Origin: Malus domestica
Taxonomy: Eukaryota > Streptophyta > Magnoliopsida > Rosales > Rosaceae
Length of the DNA stretch: 64,000 nucleotides
Direction of reading: 5' to 3'
NCBI RefSeq assembly: GCF_042453785.1
Contig: NC_091668.1
Coordinates: forward strand, 1,557,501-1,621,500
The notes below the pieces were generated by a model, which worked only from the letters and a program-made list of their open reading frames with translations, ran no database searches and was not told the DNA's origin. Positions 34,503-46,500 of this stretch are shown one piece after another. The position numbers were made by a program, and so were the translations under genes. Numbering within the stretch: position 1 is the first letter of the stretch; each line of letters starts with the position of its first letter.

Positions 34503-36885
34503 ATGAACCCCTTCGTCTTTCTTTTTCTCCTCCCAACTCTCCTCCACCTCTCCCACACCTGCCTCTCTTCTCCGCCGCAAACCGCCGCCTCCGAGCTCTT
34601 CGAAGCTTGGTGCAAACAGTATGGCAAGTCCTACCCCTCACCGCAAGAAAAGCTCCGCAGGCTCAGTGTGTTCGAGGGCAATCTCAACTTTGTCACCCGA
34701 CACAACGAAATGGGGAATTCTTCTTATACCCTTTCTCTCAATGCGTTTTCTGATCTCTCCCACAGCGAGTTCAAGGCCTCCCGATTAGGCTTCTCGCCCT
34801 CGTTCATCGGTCTTAAGCGTGAACCGGATAGAAAACCCGGTTTATTGGCTCGTGATGTTCCTTCTTCGATTGATTGGAGGAAGGAAGGGGCGGTGACGAA
34901 GGTTAAGGATCAAGGGAGTTGTGGTAAGCTGATTTTTGTTCTGAATATTTAGGTTTAATTTAATGAGAAGTGCGTAAATTTTTGGGTTGACTTTTGTCTT
35001 TTAGTTAATCATTTGCTTTAATATCTATGATTGCAATTTTGATATTGTTTGTGATTTGAGTTTGCCTGAAATCTGGTTTGTTAGCACCAAATGTTATGAG
35101 AAATGAGGCAAAAATTGTGGTAACCATTTCGTCGTTTAAGTTTTTAGTTTTCATTTTTGTTAGTAACGATAACGAGAGTACTCGGGGGAATGGAGAGGTG
35201 AAGAAGGGTGGAGGCGAGTGTTGAGAGTGAATCCTACATCGGGGAATTACAACGTTGCTTAACAGTTTAAATGATAGTCAACATCTCCCTAACTCCGCCT
35301 GTGTAACTTTATCATACGCTGCTGGTCCCAAGCTTGGATAAAGGAGGGGGAGTGCGTTAGGTAGTGTGCAGTAGACACTTTGTTCTTCATGCCGAATTCC
35401 TATGATATTGAACCTCGCCCTGGTATTCTCCAACTGGTTCTTGGTTGGTCTCACATTTTACTAGAAGTATGGTTGGAGGGATTGGGGACGAGAAATGTAT
35501 GTGAAATGGTACGCGAAATGAAAACTCAAAAACCAAAAACCATCCTTTCTGATTTCTTGAAAGGGGTTTGTTTCATGCAGTTTTTACACCTTGTGGTTTT
35601 CTTGACGTAAATTCTGAGTAATGCCGTAATGCTTGTTGTATTTTTGCATAGGTGCTTGTTGGGCATTCTCAACTACTGGTGCCATCGAAGGTATCAACAA
35701 AATCGTCACGGGTTCACTTCTCAGCCTTTCCGAACAAGAGCTGATTGATTGCGACAGAGTTTATCCAAACAGCGGCTGCAGTGACGGACTTATGGACGAT
35801 GCATTCGAATTTGTCATAGAAAACAATGGGGTCGACACTGAGGACGATTACCCGTATAAAGGTTCGGATGGCACCTGCAATAAGAAAAAGGTATTCAACT
35901 CGTTGGAGAAAAGATGTTTTAATGGTACAGATGCTCTGTTTCTTACATTGTTACTAATCCTCTGGTTATTTCATACATTTTAGTTGAAGAGGCATGCTGT
36001 GACCATAGATGATTATACTGATGTGCCGCCAAATGATGAGGAACAACTACTACAAGCTGTGGCAAATCAGCCTGTGAGCGTCGGCATATGTGGCAGTGAC
36101 ATTGCATTTCAGTTGTACTCGAAGGTTCGCCTTAATCCTCTACACCAATCCTGTTAGGTCAATGACGGATAATCATAATCGTTAGATGTCTTAAGTGTGT
36201 TAACTCATGTTTATGTTGGTGTTACAGGGAATTTTCACTGGTCCATGTTCGAATTCTTTGGATCACGCTGTTCTAATCGTAGGTTATGGTTCAGAAAATG
36301 GGGTGGACTATTGGATTGTGAAGAACTCATGGGGAAAAGGTTGGGGAATGAATGGCTACATCCACATGCTACGTGATCATAGCAATTCCCAAGGGGTCTG
36401 TGGCATCAACAGTTTAGCTTCATATCCGATAAAGACCGGGCAAAACCCTCCTCTTCCTCCGCCTTCTCCTCCTCCAGGTCCAACCAAATGTGACCTCTTT
36501 ACGCACTGCGCAGCAGGGGAAACCTGCTGTTGTGCCAAGAGGTTTATTGGAATATGCTTTGCTTGGAGATGCTGTGAGTTGAACTCTGCTGTTTGTTGCA
36601 AGGATCACGATCACTGCTGTCCCCATGATTATCCCATCTGTGATACAGAAAGGGCGCTCTGCCTCAAGGTTTGTACGAATCTTTCCTCGTAAAACATAGA
36701 GAAATGATTTCCGCACGCTAATCACTATCATTTATCAAAATGAATAGATTCTTCAATTATTGTACTAAATTTAGTCCATTGTTGCATTGCAGAGTAGCGA
36801 ACAATCAACGCAATCCCAGGCTACTTCGAACGTAACAACAAAAGCGCTCATGGGCAGAAGCGTTTTGAGGAAGTCGAGCCAGTAA
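34503..36885 (+). CDS. XBCP3-like papain-family cysteine protease with granulin domain
   Basis: Five exons (34503-34923, 35652-35890, 35984-36124, 36228-36668, 36793-36885) join in frame to 444 residues. A hydrophobic signal peptide ([20 protein letters not shown]) leads into an inhibitory prodomain ([12 protein letters not shown] to [10 protein letters not shown]). The mature protease starts near [20 protein letters not shown]. Catalytic residues are Gln137, Cys143 (in GACWAFS), His280 ([11 protein letters not shown]) and Asn300 (KNSWGKGWG). A proline-rich linker ([16 protein letters not shown]) leads to a Cys-rich granulin-like domain ([35 protein letters not shown]). Length and order match Arabidopsis XBCP3 (At1g09850). 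It is expected in vacuole or secretory bodies. Unusually, the conserved GCxGG loop reads GCSDGLMDD. An upstream in-frame ATG at 34389 would lack the signal peptide at the N-terminus, so 34503 is preferred. Confidence 0.93.
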
Positions 36886-37583
36886 CTTAGTTGAGGGTTG
36901 GATCCTTTGAACTTCCTTTGCAGAGTGTAGTAGTAAATTTTTAATGACATGGTGAGGCACATTTCTTTGCCACAGGATACAGATTCTGTATATAAATTGC
37001 AAACGAACAACTCCTGTTGCACTCGCAAATGCCAATTTTGCCTAAATTATTCATTGTTCATGTAATGTAATATGTAATATTTACTCAGTCCATCTGAATA
37101 AAATTTAAGTTCACCTCGCAACAATGAGAGTAGTGACCTCCATTCTGTCTCGTCCGCCTGCTGGCCCAAGAACCAGCAGGCGAGACGGACAGAGAACAAG
37201 CAGCAAAGAGTTGTGTTTTCGTTTCTTTGCTTTGTTGAAGGGTCGGAACTTCTAATACAAAATTGTCTTGTCAAATAACATATTTGTTTGATAACCATTT
37301 CGTTTTTCGTTTTTTTAGGGAGGGATTATAGATGGTTAGATTAAGAGTTCGGTTTATAACCATTTCGTTTTTTGTTTTTATACGAGATCAACACACATGA
37401 ATGCCATATAAAGTAACGAAAGTATGTGCAAAATGAACTTGTAATTATATCTAAAAATCTAGGAAAAAAAGAAAGCAAAATTGAAAATTTTACAACTTGA
37501 TTGCTTTTGTTCATCCTTTATAGAGATTGCAGTGGTACATTGGGTGCAATTCCGAGACCTCAATCCCAATTTCCGTTCATTTT
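36886..37583. other. Convergent spacer with a hairpin
   Basis: This lies between the 3' end of the protease gene and the 3' end of the minus-strand LON-domain gene, and should contain both 3' untranslated regions. A strong imperfect hairpin lies at 37143-37196. No other feature was found. Confidence 0.5.
37143..37196. other. GC-rich hairpin between convergent genes
   Basis: The left arm GTCTCGTCCGCCTGCTGG and the right arm CCAGCAGGCGAGACGGAC are separated by about eight bases. The outer part of the stem pairs after exchange of two triplets, so pairing is imperfect there. It could be an RNA hairpin in a 3' untranslated region or a transposon footprint. Confidence 0.6.
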
Positions 37584-38429
37584 TCACGCCGACGGGAAGA
37601 CGTCTTTGACGGCGGAGGCCGCCGTCAAGTAATTAAGCGTGTTCCTCAGAGTCTCCTTCTCTCTCTTAAGCCGCGCCGCCGTGTCCTCCAGTTCCAGCAA
37701 CGCCTGCTGCTCTCTCGGCGCCCCTTCGAAAGTGCTCCCAACGAAAAACGAAAACGGCGTCGGAAACAGGTTCCGCCGCAGGTCCTGCACATCCTTCTCC
37801 GGCTTCCCGCCCAACCGATTTGACAACCGAATCACATCCTTCATATACGACTCGACCTCGCTGGCCAACGCCTCCAGGTCCTCCTCGCCGTCGTTCGACG
37901 GCCGGTCTTCGAGCCATTTGACCTCGGCCACCAGGTAAGGTTTGGTACGGACGAGGTCGGTGACCCGGAACCGCTCCTGGCCTTTGCAGATGAGGAAGAA
38001 CCGGTCGTCGACGAGGCGCTCGTGCTTGACGACCTCGCCGACGCAGCCAACGTCGGCGGTGCCGGAGACGGCATCATTGTAGATAACCCCGAATCGGAGA
38101 TCGGTCTGGAGGAGGGAGTGCATCATGATACGGTAGCGGAACTCGAAGATCTGAAGTGGGAGGATGGCGCCGGGGAAGAGGACGAGGGGGAGGGGGAAGA
38201 TGGGGAGCTCGACGACGTCGTCTGATTTGGGCTGATTGGTGGGGTGGCGCTCAGAGAATGAGGAGGCGGAGCATCTGAGGGAGCCAGGTCGCTGGCGGCG
38301 GCGGCGGAGATGGGGGGAGAGGAAATTAGGGTTAGGGTTTAAGGGGGAGGGGATGGGATTGGGGTTGAAGGTGGGTTTATGGGGGAGGGAGGAGGAGGAA
38401 GGGGAGGGGATGAGCTGAGGTAGAGCCAT
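37584..38429 (-). CDS. LON substrate-binding (N-terminal) domain protein, plastid-type
   Basis: A single exon encodes 281 residues. A Ser/Pro/Asn-rich and Arg-rich N-terminus (MALPQLIPSPSSSSLPHKP to HLRRRRQRPGSLRCSASSF) looks like a chloroplast transit peptide. It is followed by a LON substrate-binding domain (VELPIFPLPLVLFPGAILPL, FEFRYRIMMHSLL, GCVGEVVKHERL, GQERFRVTDLVRTKPYLVAE) and a helical C-terminus (ELEDTAARLKREKETLRNTL). There is no AAA ATPase or Ser-Lys protease domain, so it is not a Lon protease itself. Its role is unknown; the family is annotated from the domain alone. From memory it matches Arabidopsis At1g19740 and At1g75460 in length and architecture. The coding GC content is high relative to the surroundings. 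Confidence 0.9.
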   Translation of the reverse strand: MALPQLIPSPSSSSLPHKPTFNPNPIPSPLNPNPNFLSPHLRRRRQRPGSLRCSASSFSERHPTNQPKSDDVVELPIFPLPLVLFPGAILPLQIFEFRYRIMMHSLLQTDLRFGVIYNDAVSGTADVGCVGEVVKHERLVDDRFFLICKGQERFRVTDLVRTKPYLVAEVKWLEDRPSNDGEEDLEALASEVESYMKDVIRLSNRLGGKPEKDVQDLRRNLFPTPFSFFVGSTFEGAPREQQALLELEDTAARLKREKETLRNTLNYLTAASAVKDVFPSA

Positions 38430-39727
38430 TGGAGTGGTGTTTGGGAGGAGGAGGAGAGAGAAAGTAGTCAGATTGCCATGTTTTTCTGGAAAGAGTGAGT
38501 GAGAGTGGGAGTGACTAATTTTTTTTTTCTGTTTTTCTGTTTCTCTCCCTCTAAATTTTTAGAAAATGTGGAAAAATCTGGTGGCTTTGAGGCAGCGAAG
38601 GAGAAGTGGATAATATGGAGAGAGAAGGCAATAGAGGGAGAAATTTTCTTAGTGGGTCGGAAATACATTTCGAAGTAGTTAAAAATAATTTTTTTTAACT
38701 ATTTAATTATTTGTATTATAACATTTAATGTATCGAATCATGTTTTCAGCACATTAAAAATCTCTTCAAGATAGGTGGTCGGCTTAGCAATAGCTTATTT
38801 GGTCTATCATTTGGTGAGAAGTACTGGATGGAGTAGGTTCACCACCATATAGGGTTTTGATTTAAAATTATGTTTTTGTGTGTAAGTTTTTCACCACGCG
38901 CGGTAATTCAATATTATATTATTGTGTTTAAGTTTTTTGTCATAATACATTATATTATTGAATTACGATGTTAATGAACTCATTTAATGTAAATTGTTGC
39001 TGTAATTTGATAGATGGGAAAGGAATTGGAAATATGGAGAGTGTTTGGGATGTGGTTTTAGATTTCCCACGTGGAAGTTGGGCAAGTGGTTTTTATGGTT
39101 TGGTCTATCATTTTCATTCAAACACAAAAATCCACAACCCCTTTTTTATTTGTCCTCATTTCCATCCTATAATGTGTTAATAATGTTGATATTGTTAGGA
39201 TAACGAGATCTGAACTCCAATTTTTTATTTATCATTTTTTTTTCCTTCTTTTGATTCACAGAGGTTGAAAAATTATATATTTGACGAAAATTTAACGAAA
39301 TGACCACATTAATATGTGACCGTGAAAATGATCATATTGTTGTGTGGTAGTCAGATCGATTGATTTTAAAACTCAGAAACCAAAACAAAGACTTAAGTCT
39401 TTATTAGAGATAATTTGCGATGAAAATCTTGATATTTGTTTTTTTTGTTTTTATTAAAAACGTCGTTTCCCCATTTAATTGCCGTTTATGCAATGGGCCT
39501 AAGCCGATAATGTTGATAGATAGGCGGAGAAATAAAACGGGCCGACTCTGTGATGTCCAGTCCATTTATATAAATGGGCTGGAAAGTTTTAAGTTTTAAC
39601 TCTTTTTCTGTTTGAAGAGAAAATCCCATTGTCCAATTTAGGTTTAAAGGAAGTCCTTCTATGTATTTTCTAAAACAAACATTCTGATTTTAATAATTTT
39701 TGTTCAACTTTTGGGTATTTGATATTC

Positions 39728-39895
39728 AATACTACAGTTTGGTGATGTTTTTTTTCGTTTAGAAGTGAGAGGTTTTAGGTTCGAATCTTATGGATGGCAA
39801 ATTTAATACCAAATTAGGCTGTTTATTGTGTGGCTTAGCTAATCCTTCATTTCCCTAATGTAAAAATATTGATGTACTTAAAAAAAAATTAAAAA
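39728..39895 (+). repeat. tRNA-derived SINE, copy 3 of 3
   Basis: The best preserved of the three copies. It has box-B-like GGTTCGAATCTTATGGATGG, then TACCAAATTAGGCTGTTTAT, TGTGTGGCTTAGCTAA and TGTAAAAATATTGATGTACT, ending in a run of A. The arrangement is the same as at 10992-11150. Confidence 0.75.
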
Positions 39896-40139
39896 TAAAA
39901 TAAACCCTTCTCTGAAAGTTACATTATCAATTCAAAAAAATTTCAATTTATAATTATCATTGTCACCATCAATATCAATATTTAGTAACAAAGAAAATAA
40001 TAATTGTCAATTACGTACAACTAAGCAGATGTGATTGGATAAGGTTGTGCAGAAAATGTGCTCGCCCTTTTTCACTAAACTTTAAATCCATCTCGTTTTA
40101 TATTAGAATGGTTTTTAAAAAAATAAAAATAAAAACACC

Positions 40140-40310
40140 TTTAAACCATGGGAGTTTTAATGAAAAACTTGCGGCACTGTTCATTTTAACAAAAAATTAC
40201 ATTTTTACATTAAAAAGTCAAACCTGTTACTATTCACTTTATCATTTATTTTATCCTTATTGTTAAAATTCAAAATTTTAAACCTTTTTCATTATTTTTC
40301 CTTTCAAACA
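40140..40310. repeat. Short MITE, second copy
   Basis: Same family as 11298-11449: GGGAGTTTTAATGAAAAAC at the left, TTTTTACATTAAAAAGTCAA in the middle and TTTTTCATTATTTTTCC at the right. Confidence 0.65.
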
Positions 40311-40886
40311 TAGCTAAAGTAAAATAAAGATCAAAATCAATCTTCATTTACGTTGCATTTTTTTTATATACAAACGATATTCAAGAAGTAAAATAAGCTT
40401 AAAACTTAAATTCAATTTTTAGTGCTAATAAATCACACAATAATAACGAAAATACGGTGAAATGTCCATGTGAGCTCCATTTACGACCGCGTGGAATATT
40501 ATTCCATTCAACTTGGGCCTATCTGTGCAGGGAAGGATTCCTTTCATCAAATTCGTCGAATTAATAGTTCGGATTCTTAAAATTTAATTCAACGGTTAAA
40601 AACAAAGATTTCTTTAAAAATTATAATAACTTTAATTATGGGTCAAATTTCAAGAATTTCGATTAATTGATTGGGTGAATTTGGATCATCCGTCTAGATT
40701 TATTCTGTACCTTCCTTCACTACACGACAAAGTACATTAACGTCACTGCGTATGGGTGCTATGCCTCCGCCGCACCACGTCCGCTGTTGACACCCGCGAT
40801 TACCGTCACCACCGCACACGCTATTCACACCGAGTGGCAAATCCGCAATAAACCTCGAAACATGACCCCTTTTGTTAAGGCCGGCC

Positions 40887-40894
40887 TATATATA
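40887..40894 (+). promoter_or_regulatory. Putative TATA box of thioredoxin h
   Basis: TATATATA lies 109 bases upstream of the thioredoxin start codon and is followed by a GC-rich then purine-rich leader. Motif evidence only. Confidence 0.55.
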
Positions 40895-40995
40895 CGCGGA
40901 GCTCCGATCCCATTCCCAAATCATCGCGAAAGAATTGAGGTCTGAGAAAACCTAGATTCGCTTCGGAAAACATTTGAGAGAAAAAGAAGAAGAAA

Positions 40996-42867
40996 ATGTC
41001 GGAAGAAAAAGTCATCGGCTGCCACTCTGTTGCCGCCTGGACCGAGCACCTCGAGAAGAGCCACGTCAGCAAGAAACTGGTATATTTTCAAATTTTCAAT
41101 CGTTTATTTGCTACTTTTTTTTTTCTCGTAGACGGTAAATTAGTGAATTTGTATTGTTATTTGTAGTTCTGTGATGCTGTGGCTAAAAATCTGTTGGGAT
41201 TTTGATTTTTGTTTCACCGTTCTGGATTTGCGGCTAAAAATCTTGGTCAAATTTTCAAAAGAAAATGACTGTTCAAACACTTATTTTCACGTTCGTACAC
41301 TCTTGTTAATTTTTTATGTTTTTCGTTGAATCTAACTGTTGAAAATTAAGAAAATTTAAAAGAGTGAAAAATTGATTTTTTTATCTGACGGCAGAAAATT
41401 GAGAGGTGTGTACTGGGAGCTGTGTGTGAGAAATAGAAATTGACGTGTGGTTTTCAAAATCAAGAACAATAATTGGGTTTGTTGAATCTGATGGTTGAAA
41501 ATTAAGAAAATTTAAAAGAGTGAAAAATTAATCTTTTTATCTGACGGCAGAAAATTGAGAGGTGTGTACTGGGAGCTGTGTGTGAGAAATAAAAATTAAC
41601 GTATGGTTTTCAAAATCAAGAACAATAATTGGGTTTGTTGAATCTGATGGTTGAAAATTAAGAAAATTTAAAGGAGTGTAAAAAATTGATCTTTTTTATC
41701 TGATGGTAAAAAATTAAGAGGTGTATTGGGAGGGGTGCGTGAGAAATAAAAATTGGCGTGTAGTTTTCAAAATCAAGAACAATAATTGGGTTTCTTGAAT
41801 TTGATGGTCAAAAATTAAGAAAATTCAAAAGAGTGTAAAAAATTGATCTTTTTTATCTGATGACGGAAAATTAAGAAGTGTGTATTAGGAGGTGTACGTG
41901 AGAAGTAAAAATTGGTGTGTGGTTTTCAAAATCAAGAACAATAATTGGGGTTTGTTTCATATTCAAGAACAATAATTGGGGTTTGTTGCATATTACAGTT
42001 TTGAAAAGATGCAATTTGGGTAATGGTTGGAAGACCTAGGGTTTATGGCTGTTTATTTTGCTCCCTTTATGTTGGGATTGCTTTGGTACATTGCTTAGCC
42101 TATTAAATATGTTATAGTTTGTGGTCAATTTTATTCTGAGTCAATAATACAATGTCATGTGTTGTAACGGTCTTATATGACATTCTATTAGTGGTACGAG
42201 ACTCCATGGTGGCATCCAGGGTGTATATAAGTCTCTCTTCTTGTTTCGTAGCGCTTTTAGATACGTTTTTGGGTTCCAATGTGCTTCCTCAATCGAGCTC
42301 ATAGATTTTGGTGACGCTTTGGGTTTGAATTTATTAAACTTTTGTCTTAAAGACCGTTTGGAGAATAAAATGTCATTTTTTCACGATTCATTGCTTTAAG
42401 CTGCCGACCCCACTTAGCGGGATAGGTTTGGTTGTGGTTTTCATTGCTTTAAGGCTTTATGCTAATGACTGCTTGTGAATTTTTGCATACCAAGTGGTTG
42501 ATTTCGTGTGTCTTTATACAATGTTTAGCAAATTAAGTTAAAACTAATTTGGTGTATATTTCAATAGATTGTGGTCGACTTCACAGCTACATGGTGTGGA
42601 CCGTGCCGGTTCATTGCCCCCATCTTCGCGGAGTTGGCCAGGAAGAACCCGGAGGTGACATTCCTAAAGGTGGACGTGGATGAGCTGAAAACTGTTTCCG
42701 AGGAGTGGGGAGTGGAGGCAATGCCGACCTTCTTGTTCCTCAAGGAAGGCAAGGTAGTCGACAAGGTTGTGGGTGCTAAGAAAGATGAGTTACAGCTCAA
42801 AGTTGCGAAGCATGCAACTGCTGATGAGCCCGCTACTGCTGGTGATCCCGCGACTGCTTCTGCTTAA
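40996..42867 (+). CDS. Thioredoxin h (cytosolic type, TRX h4-like)
   Basis: Two exons (40996-41079 and 42568-42867) join in frame to 127 residues. The active site WCGPC is at residues 37-41 ([20 protein letters not shown]), the cis-proline is Pro81 ([13 protein letters not shown]), and the central [13 protein letters not shown] is typical of h-type thioredoxins. It reduces disulfides in cytosolic partners using NADPH-thioredoxin reductase. The N-terminus has no transit peptide. The C-terminus carries an Ala/Thr/Asp-rich extension with two imperfect DEPATA-like repeats. Gene position next to a LON-domain protein matches Arabidopsis TRX h4 (At1g19730). The only intron splits the protein after KKL, and I recall a second intron in many plant h-type genes that is absent here. 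The intron holds a four-unit tandem repeat. Confidence 0.95.
41328..41960. repeat. 156-bp tandem repeat in the thioredoxin intron
   Basis: Units begin with GAATCTGATGGTTGAAAATT-like sequence at 41328, 41484, 41640 and 41797. They contain ATCTGACGGCAGAAAATT, a GAGAGGTGTGTACTGGGAG block and GGTTTTCAAAATCAAGAACA. A partial fifth unit follows. Identity is highest between the first two units and falls to the right. Confidence 0.9.
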
Positions 42868-43586
42868 CTTTTCGCGTTATCTTTCGAGAATGTGAACCTC
42901 CTACTGTGCTTTGCTAGACGTTTATAACTTTTATGGGTTTCTTCAAGACATATGAATGTTTTATGTATACGACTGATGCCTCATGGCAAGTATCTATGAA
43001 TGCTTTTATTTTGATGTTAAGATGGCATCACATATATCGCTATTGAGATGAATTTTCGTGACGAATCATATTTAATTGAGATGCTTCGAATTCAATAGTA
43101 AGCGTCGGGATTGCCCGTTCCCAATTATGTCGTTTGGGAGTTCATTCGAAATGATAGAAAACGCTTTTATAGAAAATGTCTTCAGGTTTTAGAAACCTGA
43201 AGTGCTTTCTATAAGAAGCATATGACTGATGTTTATTAGAAGCACTTTAAGTGTTTTTTCAAGATTCACTTGCATTTTTGCTAAATTGGTACCAAAAATA
43301 TTTTTACTAAAAGCACTTTTAGCAATTTAAAAGCATGTCCAAACGAGCCATAGGCCGTAGAACGAGTCAAAATCTGAGCCATCTAATCAAACACAAGGTA
43401 AAAGCACGTGCTTGTGTTTTAGTACTTAAGGCAAAAGCACTTGCCTATGCACTCATATTTTGTGAAAACCAAACATTAATGCCTTCAATCTGCCTAGATT
43501 TGTATGTTTTATAAAGTACATGGTGTGGTGTGCATATAATGTCATCTGTGTGTTGAGGTTTTTCTCCACCTCCTTTTGCAATATCT
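42868..43586. other. Convergent spacer between thioredoxin and beta-galactosidase genes
   Basis: It contains the two 3' untranslated regions and a hAT-like MITE at 43128-43347. No further gene was seen. Confidence 0.5.
43128..43347. repeat. hAT-like MITE
   Basis: About 220 bp between TCGTTTGGGAG and CATGTCCAAACGAG (inverted CGTTTGG/CCAAACG ends). The interior carries AAGTGCTTTCTATAAGAAGC and AAAAGCACTTTTAGC motifs, also seen at 50620-50845. Confidence 0.65.
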
Positions 43587-46500
43587 TCATGTCCTCGAAT
43601 TGGCTTCATCGGTCGTAACTTCTGTCGAACAAACAGCTTCAACAGACAGCCGCTTGAGTACGTTCGGACATGGATCTGTCTCGAAGGCGCTATTCGATAC
43701 AGCAACTGAGCAACTCTCGCGGCCGATACAATTCTGCAAAACATGTTAACGGATATTAGTAAACCTGTGTGTGTGGAAGGACAAGAAAAGAAAAGAGTAA
43801 AAGATTATAGATGGGGAAATGCCTTCTCCACAACGGCGTGTGAGTTGCTCGAGTGACATGTTCCTTGCTGGAAACTCCCACAAGTTCCGCTAGGAGTTCC
43901 GAAACTTGCAAACTTAATGCTCGAGATAGACTGCCCTGGTGCACAATGCAGATGAACCTGAGCCTGATGAAGCGTTTTAGAATCTTCATTAGCCTCGACA
44001 TCAAAATTTTCAGCGTTCGGGTGGTTCTCATGTAAGTCACCACATACACCGGTCACTGATCTCCTCACTAGGGTTATCTTCGATGGATCTCCGCCTAGTT
44101 CCTCAAACACTACCACCAAATTTTGCGTTGGCTTTAACCATGAACGAGGAACATGGTACCATCGTTGAGTTGGTCGGCCACAGTGAAGTTGACATTTCGT
44201 GGGTCGGAATGTCCCAATGTAACTGCACGAACTGCAGTCGCCTTTGGCATAAGCCATCCAGTATCTACCGATGCTTTGCCCATTGATCCATACTTGTCCC
44301 TTTCCCATCCTCCTCATGTCCAACGCCAACGGCTCGTTTCCTCCAGGTGCATTGAAATAAGCCTGCACAATCCGAGATAACATTTAGTTTAGCTTCCAAA
44401 GCCAAATGCTTGACTAATTTTCATCACCATCTCGAGATCCTTACCTTGTACCATTTCAACGTCTGCTTGGTTTGAGTAGCTTGTGACCTTCGAATCCAAC
44501 CAACCGATGATGCTCCGTTTGGAGAGACCAAATTCATTGCTTCTCCCTTAAGGCCGACCTGTTTGAAAGATTTTAACGAGATCAAAACCTCAGCGAAAGG
44601 TAGAGAGGGTAAGAATAACAAGTGACAGAAATGTATATTCGGCAGGTTGTCTGACCTTGTTGAACCACTTATGCAATGTTAAGTCTTTCTTTCCGTTGCC
44701 AAGACCATCCAGAAAAACCGGACCTTGGATTCCTGTTTTCCATGACTCATAATGCAACCCGACATTCTTCAACACCAAAACAAAGAGTTTATGAGTTCGT
44801 TTACGGGCATCATCATTGAGTTTATGTGCACAAGTTTTTTGGAGTCAATGAGCTATGACTCTATGAGTAAGGCTCTAACCGGTAATCCAACAGCCATGCT
44901 GAGCAGTGCAATTCTGTTTATTCCAGCGCGAAGGTTGACTGGTTCAGCAAATGTAAATTGCCTCTGCTCCCTAGTTCCAAACGCCGACCCTGTAGAAAAT
45001 TATGACAATGTTTTAATTCCAGTGGAGAGTATATTCCTGCTTGCTGTTGGATAACAAAAATTTGACAGCATACCTGAAAACTGTCCGTTGACGAAGACAT
45101 GGAGGGCATGGCCAGCTGACTGCACAGTAAGAGTAGGCTTTTTTCCTCCGCTGAGGTCTGAAGAACTGATGTCAACACTGAATAGCATGGAAACCGAAAA
45201 TGTCAAAGTGTGACATAGCTTAAGAAACGATTTTTGAAAGAAAGGATTGCGTGGCTGCTCACTTCGTCATGTACCACAGATAGTCACTAGTATCTCTAGT
45301 AACATTTATCTGCTCAATAAGTCCGACAGCTGGTATGCTCGATCTCTCGTGTACAGAAGAGATATCTTCATCGTAAGCCTGCCATGAAAACAACCGACTG
45401 TTCGTTGGGATCATCTGCACATGTGATGTTTGAACTCCCACCTTGATGGAAAGCCAGTTGTATCAGTAAATTGAGAGATAGAGATACGAATTTATGAATA
45501 AAAGGACTCGCAATACGAGCGCCAACATCTTTGCTTACCTTTGCAGTGTTGTATACTTCATTCCTGCAATCAGGAAGGATGCTAACAGACCAAGGAGGCA
45601 AATCATAGTGCTTGTTGTTAAAAGTCACCCTTGCTTCTACTGAATGGAAGTTTGAGAGAAACGCTGCGCAGCTTCTCGGTCCTGAATTGAATACATAAGC
45701 CTGGAAGATAACCAAGATATGTAAAGATTTTTCCGTAAGGTTGATAATGTAGCAGGGATCGTGCAATTGATGCAAGAAATTATGCGCATTCAAGAAGCCA
45801 AACCTGATGATAGGTTCCGAGTGAAGTGACTGTAGGCTCTGAAGAGAGTAAAGAATGTTCACATAATTTGATAGCCTTGTGAAGCTCCTTCAGATGACCG
45901 TATTTCGGTTGTCTGATCAAACCTAAAAACAGTTGGGTGATTAGTTCCATGTACGATCATGAGACAGAAATCGAAAATCAACTGTATTTTGAATTCATCG
46001 AAAAAATTTAGACTTTCATACTAAATTTGTACCGTATTCATCAATGGGGGCATCATAGTCGTAACTGGTTGTGATGAAGGGGCCTCCAGCAGTGCGTCCA
46101 AAGTTTGTTCCTCCATGATACTGTCATAAACCATAAACGGCGAAACTCAAATTTTCAGCCGGCACTCTTTTAAAACTAGGAACTGATGAACAAGGAAACT
46201 AACCATGTAGTAATTCACAAATGAGCCGCCCCTTTGTATGAATCGAGCAACTGCGAATGCTAAATCTTGAACAGGTCGATGGTGAATTGTGCCACCAAAC
46301 TCCGTAAACCTGATAAAATTTTGTTGCATTGATGGAAAATTAGAAGAATGAGCATTAATACACTCGGCTAAATTCCGAACATTGGTTAAGATCGACTTAC
46401 CAGCCGCTCCAAGCTTCCGTCCACATGGTAGGCTTGTAAGGTTTGTTGGGAGTGAATCCATCGCAGTAAAAACCGTTGCATGCATTGATCTGTAACCAAG

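Larger units (their letters stand above)
38430..40886. other. Divergent spacer between LON-domain and thioredoxin genes
   Basis: It serves as upstream region for both genes. It contains a SINE (39728-39895), a short MITE (40140-40310) and a T/A-rich background. No other gene was recognised. Confidence 0.5.

Noticed and set aside
35380-35610. 76-codon frame between protease exons
   Set aside because: It lies in the first intron of the XBCP3-like gene and shows no similarity to the protease or anything else known to me.
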